NCBI GenBank assembly: GCA_021154515.1
Contig: JAJKIL010000360.1
Span: forward strand, 1-9,755
Direction: 5' to 3'
Origin: Niastella sp.
GTDB lineage: Bacteria > Bacteroidota > Bacteroidia > Chitinophagales > Chitinophagaceae
DNA: 9,755 bases
Part shown: positions 7,401 through 9,755 of the stretch, in pieces
How positions within the stretch are numbered: the stretch's first letter is position 1
Layout: the number at the start of each line of letters is the position of its first letter
Program-made: the position numbers and the translations under genes
Notes under the pieces: model-generated
The model's database searches: none
What the model was told of the DNA's origin: nothing
Seen by the model: the letters and a program-made list of their open reading frames with translations, nothing else

Positions 7401-7740
7401 GATTGGGGTGTTGTTAGGTTTCGCCATTACAAAAATGGAAGTGTCGGTACTTATGACCGGTTTAGGTATTGTGGGATTGGCAGGTATAGTGGTGAAGAAT
7501 GGTATCCTGGTTATTGAGTTCACCGATGAGTTAAGAATGCGCGGCATGAAAACCAGAGAGGCATTGATCCAGGCCGGTAAAACCCGCATCATTCCGGTAT
7601 TGTTAACCGCTATGGCCGCCATACTTGGTTTAATACCGCTGGCTGTAGGTTTCAATATTAACTTCGTAACATTATTCTCAGAGTTGAACCCGCATATCTT
7701 CTTTGGTGGGGATAATGCTGTCTTCTGGAAGCCATTGTAA
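4435..7740 (+). CDS. RND efflux permease, truncated by an in-frame stop
   Basis: The inner-membrane proton-driven permease of the pump, 1101 residues up to a TAA. TM1 lies at about 25-43, followed by the first porter domain and TM2-6 from about 350. TM4 carries GIIVDDAIVVIENTHR with the proton-relay aspartates Asp420 and Asp421. The second half has TM7 near 600-620, the second porter domain, TM8 from about 951 and the TM10 motif GLAGIVVKNGILVIEF near 1014-1029. Two additional hydrophobic segments (about 530-548 and 552-572) form an extra hairpin between TM6 and TM7. The protein stops after GGDNAVFWKPL, just before TM12, whose sequence (WTIIFGLAFAFF) continues in the same frame after the stop. 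Uninterrupted, the protein would be 1193 residues. As annotated it lacks TM12 and is probably non-functional. The AcrB/HAE1-like hydrophobe class is more likely than heavy metal efflux, but this is not certain. Confidence 0.93.
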   Translation: MSALENIKDKFKHFGPTTWSIKNKTAIYLVMLFFSLGGIYQFLTLPKEQFPDIVIPTIYVQTIYVGNSPKDIENLVSRPIEKQIKGITGAKINKTTSTSVADYSAIIVEFGTDVKTDVALQKVKDAVDKAKKDLPTDLTEEPAVMEVSFSEQPIMYVNLSGDFDLPRLKKYADDLQDKLEELPQLNRVDLVGAPEREFQINVDNYKMRSANITFDDIANAVSRENMDISGGLLDVGSMKRTLQLKGQIKTEFDLQKVVVRNTSGSPIYLKDIAEIKDTTKERESYARLDGKPVITLNIIKRAGENLIETSDDVKKVVEEMQKSQFPKNLNVVLTGDQSKASRTSFNDLVNTIVIGFVLVLIILMFFMGVTNAFFVALSVPLSMFVAFVFLPAADLMIGTHVTLNFIVLFALLFGLGIIVDDAIVVIENTHRIFVQSKGSLTSEKSAMMAAGEVFVPVLAGTITTLAPFFPLMFWPGIIGKFMVYLPAMLIFTLTASLIVAFLMNPVFAVDFMNHPEGEKEPKSAIFRKPIFWVTLAVGVLLDIATYTFLGNLLILMVLLILLNRYVLDNLIHAFQNRALPWIMGHYETALRWALKGWRPVHLLLSTFVVLILTFMFFGARKVPVVFFPVGDPNQIYVYLKLPVGSDVEYTDSITRTLETKVYQVLGMENGKKNPVVESVISNVAVGASDPTSGDRSTRPELGRIQVSFVEFEKRKGIATRPYLDNIRNAIKGIPGAEISVDQEKGGPPTDPPINIEVASEDFDDLIKTAVSLKNYLDSIQIPGVEELKMDVDLTNPEISFTVDRERALIEGVSTAQIGQEIRTAVFGREVSKVKDGDDEYKIQLRNLEGQRKNLADLLNMNITFRDMASGQVKHVPISSLVKVDYTSTLGSVKRKNQKRVITLRSNVLMNITTPTAVNEVIAKNIENFKQKPDGVTIKQTGEGEQQKETGNFLTMALVIALAIILITLVIQFNSVSKPVIILTEIIFSVIGVLLGFAITKMEVSVLMTGLGIVGLAGIVVKNGILVIEFTDELRMRGMKTREALIQAGKTRIIPVLLTAMAAILGLIPLAVGFNINFVTLFSELNPHIFFGGDNAVFWKPL
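7738..7740 (+). other. In-frame TAA stop interrupting the RND permease
   Basis: Codon 1102 of the permease is TAA. The codons before (AVFWKPL) and after (WTIIFGLAFAFFMTLLILPA) join into the standard RND segment leading into TM12 with no frame change. Family members usually have a small residue such as Ala or Ser here, so a single change such as TCA to TAA would suffice. No recoding signal is visible nearby. Confidence 0.9.
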
Positions 7741-8016
7741 TGGACCATCATCTTTGGTTTGGCGTTCGCCTTCTTTATGACGTTGCTGATACTGCCAGCC
7801 ATGTACCTGATAGCTGAGCGTTTAAGAAGACCAATGCGTAACATGTATGGCGGTAAATGGATCTCGTTTATGGGAATTCCGCCATTGACCTTAGTGTTTA
7901 TTCCATTGATGCTTGTTACCATGGGTGTGCAGCGTTATAAAGTAAGACGCAGAAGAAGAAAGCTGGCTGGTAAGAAAGAAAAAGTGAATGAAGCGTTTAT
8001 TGGAAGCTGGTTCTAA
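7741..8016 (+). pseudogene. Orphaned C-terminal part of the RND permease (TM12 and tail)
   Basis: 91 sense codons continuing the permease frame after the TAA. TM12 is about the first 20 codons, ending LLILPAMYLIAERLRRPM. A linker leads to a further hydrophobic stretch (PPLTLVFIPLMLVTMGVQ) and a very basic tail (RRRRRK, GKKEK) ending at TAA 8014-8016. There is no in-frame ATG before 7777, which lies inside TM12, and only a TTG at 7759 that normally encodes Leu. No ribosome binding site is apparent, so independent translation is unlikely. It is best read as the separated 3' end of the upstream gene. A separate small membrane protein cannot be excluded from sequence alone. Confidence 0.85.
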
Positions 8017-8021
8017 ATTGT

Positions 8022-8042
8022 GAAACGGCAAACGCGAAATCA
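8022..8042. repeat. Decayed heptamer array (GAAACGG CAAACGC GAAATCA)
   Basis: Three degenerate 7-bp units directly after the end of the permease frame. They share the 12-mer AAACGGCAAACG with the perfect CAAACGG array at 3-51, in the same orientation, about 8 kb away. The array is short, so it is a suggestive rather than certain member of the same repeat family. Confidence 0.55.
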
Positions 8043-8050
8043 AAATAAAA

Positions 8051-8080
8051 CGAGCCCTCCGCCAATTGGCAGAGGGCTCG
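8051..8080. terminator. Bidirectional intrinsic terminator between convergent genes
   Basis: CGAGCCCTC (8051-8059) pairs perfectly with GAGGGCTCG (8072-8080). One C/A mismatch follows, then the inner palindrome GCCAATTGGC. On the minus strand the stem is followed by TTTTATTTTG, a good U-tract for ending the M16 peptidase transcript 15 nt after its stop. On the plus strand the tail is TTCATTTAAG, weaker but usable for the efflux operon. Its place between two converging genes supports this role. Confidence 0.88.
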
Positions 8081-8094
8081 TTCATTTAAGATCA

Positions 8095-9755
8095 TTAAAA
8101 TCCTTTCTTGGTTTCTTCACCAACTGGCTTACCATCGGTATTCAACTCTACAATTTCATAACCACTTTTTTGTAAGCCGGGTAGAATACGCATTTTGTCG
8201 CCCACCAGCACGATATTCATTTTCTCGGGATGAATGTATTTTTTAGCAAGGGCATCAATTTCAGGCTTGGTGATGTTTTTCAGGATCCTGTTCTGCTGGT
8301 CAACATAATCGGCGGGTAAATTATACTCCAGCATGCGTTGAATAAAACCGGCCTTTTGCATGCCTGTTTCATAACGCAAAGCATCGCGTTGCCCGATGGC
8401 GTTCTTCATAAATGTCAACTCTTCATCCCTGATGCCTTCTGCGTTATAGGCTTTCAGTTCTTTCATTACTTCAGTTAATGCACTATCGGTAGCATCGGCT
8501 TTAATGCCTGAGCTGAAGGTGAAATCACCTGTATATTCATCGCCATTGAAATTGGTGCGGGCGCCGTAGGTCCAGCCTTTTTCTTCGCGCAGGTTTATGT
8601 TTACGCGGCCATTAAAACCACCGCCCAGGGCAAAGTTCATCAGGCCTGCTTTATAATATTCACCGGTAGCATCATACTTTAAACCGGTTACATTGCCTAT
8701 TCTGAATTCTGTTTGGGCAGCCCGGGGAATATTCACCAGGTATATTTTTGATTTATCCACCTCTTTGGGTTTAGCCGCAATAGCAGGCAACTCAATTGTT
8801 TTATTCGGCAGCTTGTTCAGGAAGGCCAGTTTGGGCAGTATTTCATTTTGCGTGATATCACCTACCAGCACCACTTTTGTATTGGTGGCTGTTATGTAGT
8901 TTTTATAATAATCCTCCACATCTTTTAAGGTAATGTTCTTAATAGTGCTTTCGGTGCCATACTCATTCATTCCCAGAATATGATCGGGTCCATAATCTAC
9001 CATCGCCATTACATCATCAGCTACTGCTGCGGGCCGGGTTTTTGCCTGTTTAAGGCTTTCCAGCGTTTGATGTTGAATGCGATCGAATGTTGCCTCGGTG
9101 AATTTGGGATTGAACAGGCGTTCCTGCAGCAGGGCCAGTGTTTTATCAATGTTCTTTTTAAGCGTTTCTACCGTAAAAACAAGTGCGTCGCGGCTGCTGG
9201 TAACCTCAATAATACTGCCCAGTTTATCCAGCTCTATGGTCATTTGTTCGGTAGTGTAGTTTTTGGTGTCTTCATTCATCATATCGGCAAACAGGCTGGC
9301 CAGTCCTACTTTAGCTGTGTCCTTTGCCTGTAATAAATGGCCGCCTGGTATAGAGATGATGAGGGTTACCGAGGGGATCTCCTTGTTTTCCGCCCCAATA
9401 AATTTGATCTTGTTGGGAAGGTCTTTCCGCCAGAAGGCCGGCACTTTTACAACCGGGTTAGGTCCGTTGCCGGGGTGAGCGGCGCGATCGAAATTATCGG
9501 TTGCCTTTGTATATTTTAAACTGGCATAACCATAATCGGGCGCATTATAGTGGCTTTTGTCAATTTCGTAATTGTCCGGGCCTGCAATAACATTTTCCTG
9601 CCCCTTGGGTAATACACTTAATACAACGGCATGTTTTCCTTTTATATACTGGTTGTATACGCGCATTACATCTTCTTTGGTAACGGCATTGTTCATTTTC
9701 ACCAGCGTGCCTATCATATTAGGGTTGCCGGTCAAAGTTTGAAAAGCAGCCAGCT
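8095..9755 (-). CDS. M16 family (insulinase-like) metallopeptidase, 5' end outside window
   Basis: The C-terminal 552 residues of a zinc peptidase family protein; the frame stays open through the right edge, so the true start is beyond it. The TTG at 9735 is an internal Leu codon. The visible part begins at the end of the first M16 half (TKEDVMRVYNQYIKGKHAVV) and contains a complete second half. In that half the place of the zinc site reads GLASLFADMMNED (about 9270-9305), without HxxEH, so it is the usual inactive half. It keeps the substrate-binding signature GGGFNGRV-LREEKGWTYG (about 8561-8626) with its Arg and Tyr. If the protein is active, the HxxEH site lies in the unseen first half. 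In Bacteroidota such two-half proteins are normally secreted or periplasmic. It converges on the efflux operon and shares a terminator with it; no functional link is evident. Confidence 0.92.
   Translation of the reverse strand, partial: LAAFQTLTGNPNMIGTLVKMNNAVTKEDVMRVYNQYIKGKHAVVLSVLPKGQENVIAGPDNYEIDKSHYNAPDYGYASLKYTKATDNFDRAAHPGNGPNPVVKVPAFWRKDLPNKIKFIGAENKEIPSVTLIISIPGGHLLQAKDTAKVGLASLFADMMNEDTKNYTTEQMTIELDKLGSIIEVTSSRDALVFTVETLKKNIDKTLALLQERLFNPKFTEATFDRIQHQTLESLKQAKTRPAAVADDVMAMVDYGPDHILGMNEYGTESTIKNITLKDVEDYYKNYITATNTKVVLVGDITQNEILPKLAFLNKLPNKTIELPAIAAKPKEVDKSKIYLVNIPRAAQTEFRIGNVTGLKYDATGEYYKAGLMNFALGGGFNGRVNINLREEKGWTYGARTNFNGDEYTGDFTFSSGIKADATDSALTEVMKELKAYNAEGIRDEELTFMKNAIGQRDALRYETGMQKAGFIQRMLEYNLPADYVDQQNRILKNITKPEIDALAKKYIHPEKMNIVLVGDKMRILPGLQKSGYEIVELNTDGKPVGEETKKGF

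Noticed and set aside
7730..7760. A frameshift in the RND permease
   Set aside because: Codons on both sides of the TAA are in the same frame and give continuous RND sequence. It is a nonsense codon, not an indel.
7344..7922. A 192-codon open frame on the minus strand, opposite the permease
   Set aside because: It lies wholly antisense to well-supported permease sequence and its translation shows no recognisable domain. The same holds for 5442-5879 on the minus strand.
7759..8016. An independent small membrane protein gene starting at TTG 7759
   Set aside because: The frame is the same as the permease and the sequence is its TM12. TTG is the normal Leu codon there and no ribosome binding site precedes it.
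8095..9735. A complete M16 peptidase starting at 9735
   Set aside because: The codon at 9735 is TTG, the frame stays open to the window edge, and the first-half catalytic HxxEH is absent, so the gene is cut by the window.

Overview
The window looks like chromosomal DNA of a Bacteroidota bacterium, most likely a Chitinophagaceae relative such as Niastella or Chitinophaga. The evidence is two promoters that fit the TTTG/TAnnTTTG Bacteroidota consensus, weak or absent Shine-Dalgarno sequences, and protein styles typical of the group (RND permease with an extra hairpin, lipoprotein adaptor, two-half M16 peptidase). The genus is inference; no marker gene is present.

Layout: positions 1-240 hold no gene. 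They contain a 7-bp tandem repeat (3-51) and a cluster of three alternating copies of a GC-rich 14-bp motif that can form competing hairpins (125-199). A leftward DUF502 membrane protein gene follows (241-921); its last codons run into a second heptamer repeat. A 240-bp intergenic region (922-1161) carries divergent promoters. The rightward one has a perfect 10+10 bp inverted repeat in its spacer, a strong candidate operator. Rightward from 1162 lies a compact efflux operon: TetR-family regulator, TolC-like outer membrane channel, lipoprotein membrane-fusion adaptor and RND inner membrane permease. A decayed heptamer repeat and a hairpin terminator (8051-8080) separate it from a convergent leftward M16 (insulinase-like) peptidase gene that runs off the right edge.

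The three transport genes would build one tripartite pump spanning both membranes. The TetR protein, first in the operon, probably represses the whole unit through the inverted repeat in its own promoter. The main anomaly is an in-frame TAA at 7738-7740 that cuts the permease just before its last canonical transmembrane helix. The missing helix and tail continue in the same reading frame to 8016, so the pump is probably disabled by a recent nonsense mutation, unless the stop is read through or is a base-call error.

I see no tRNA, rRNA, CRISPR array, transposase or phage gene. The efflux operon itself is a familiar type. The less explained material is the repeat and hairpin DNA at the left end, the promoter inverted repeats and the interrupted permease.
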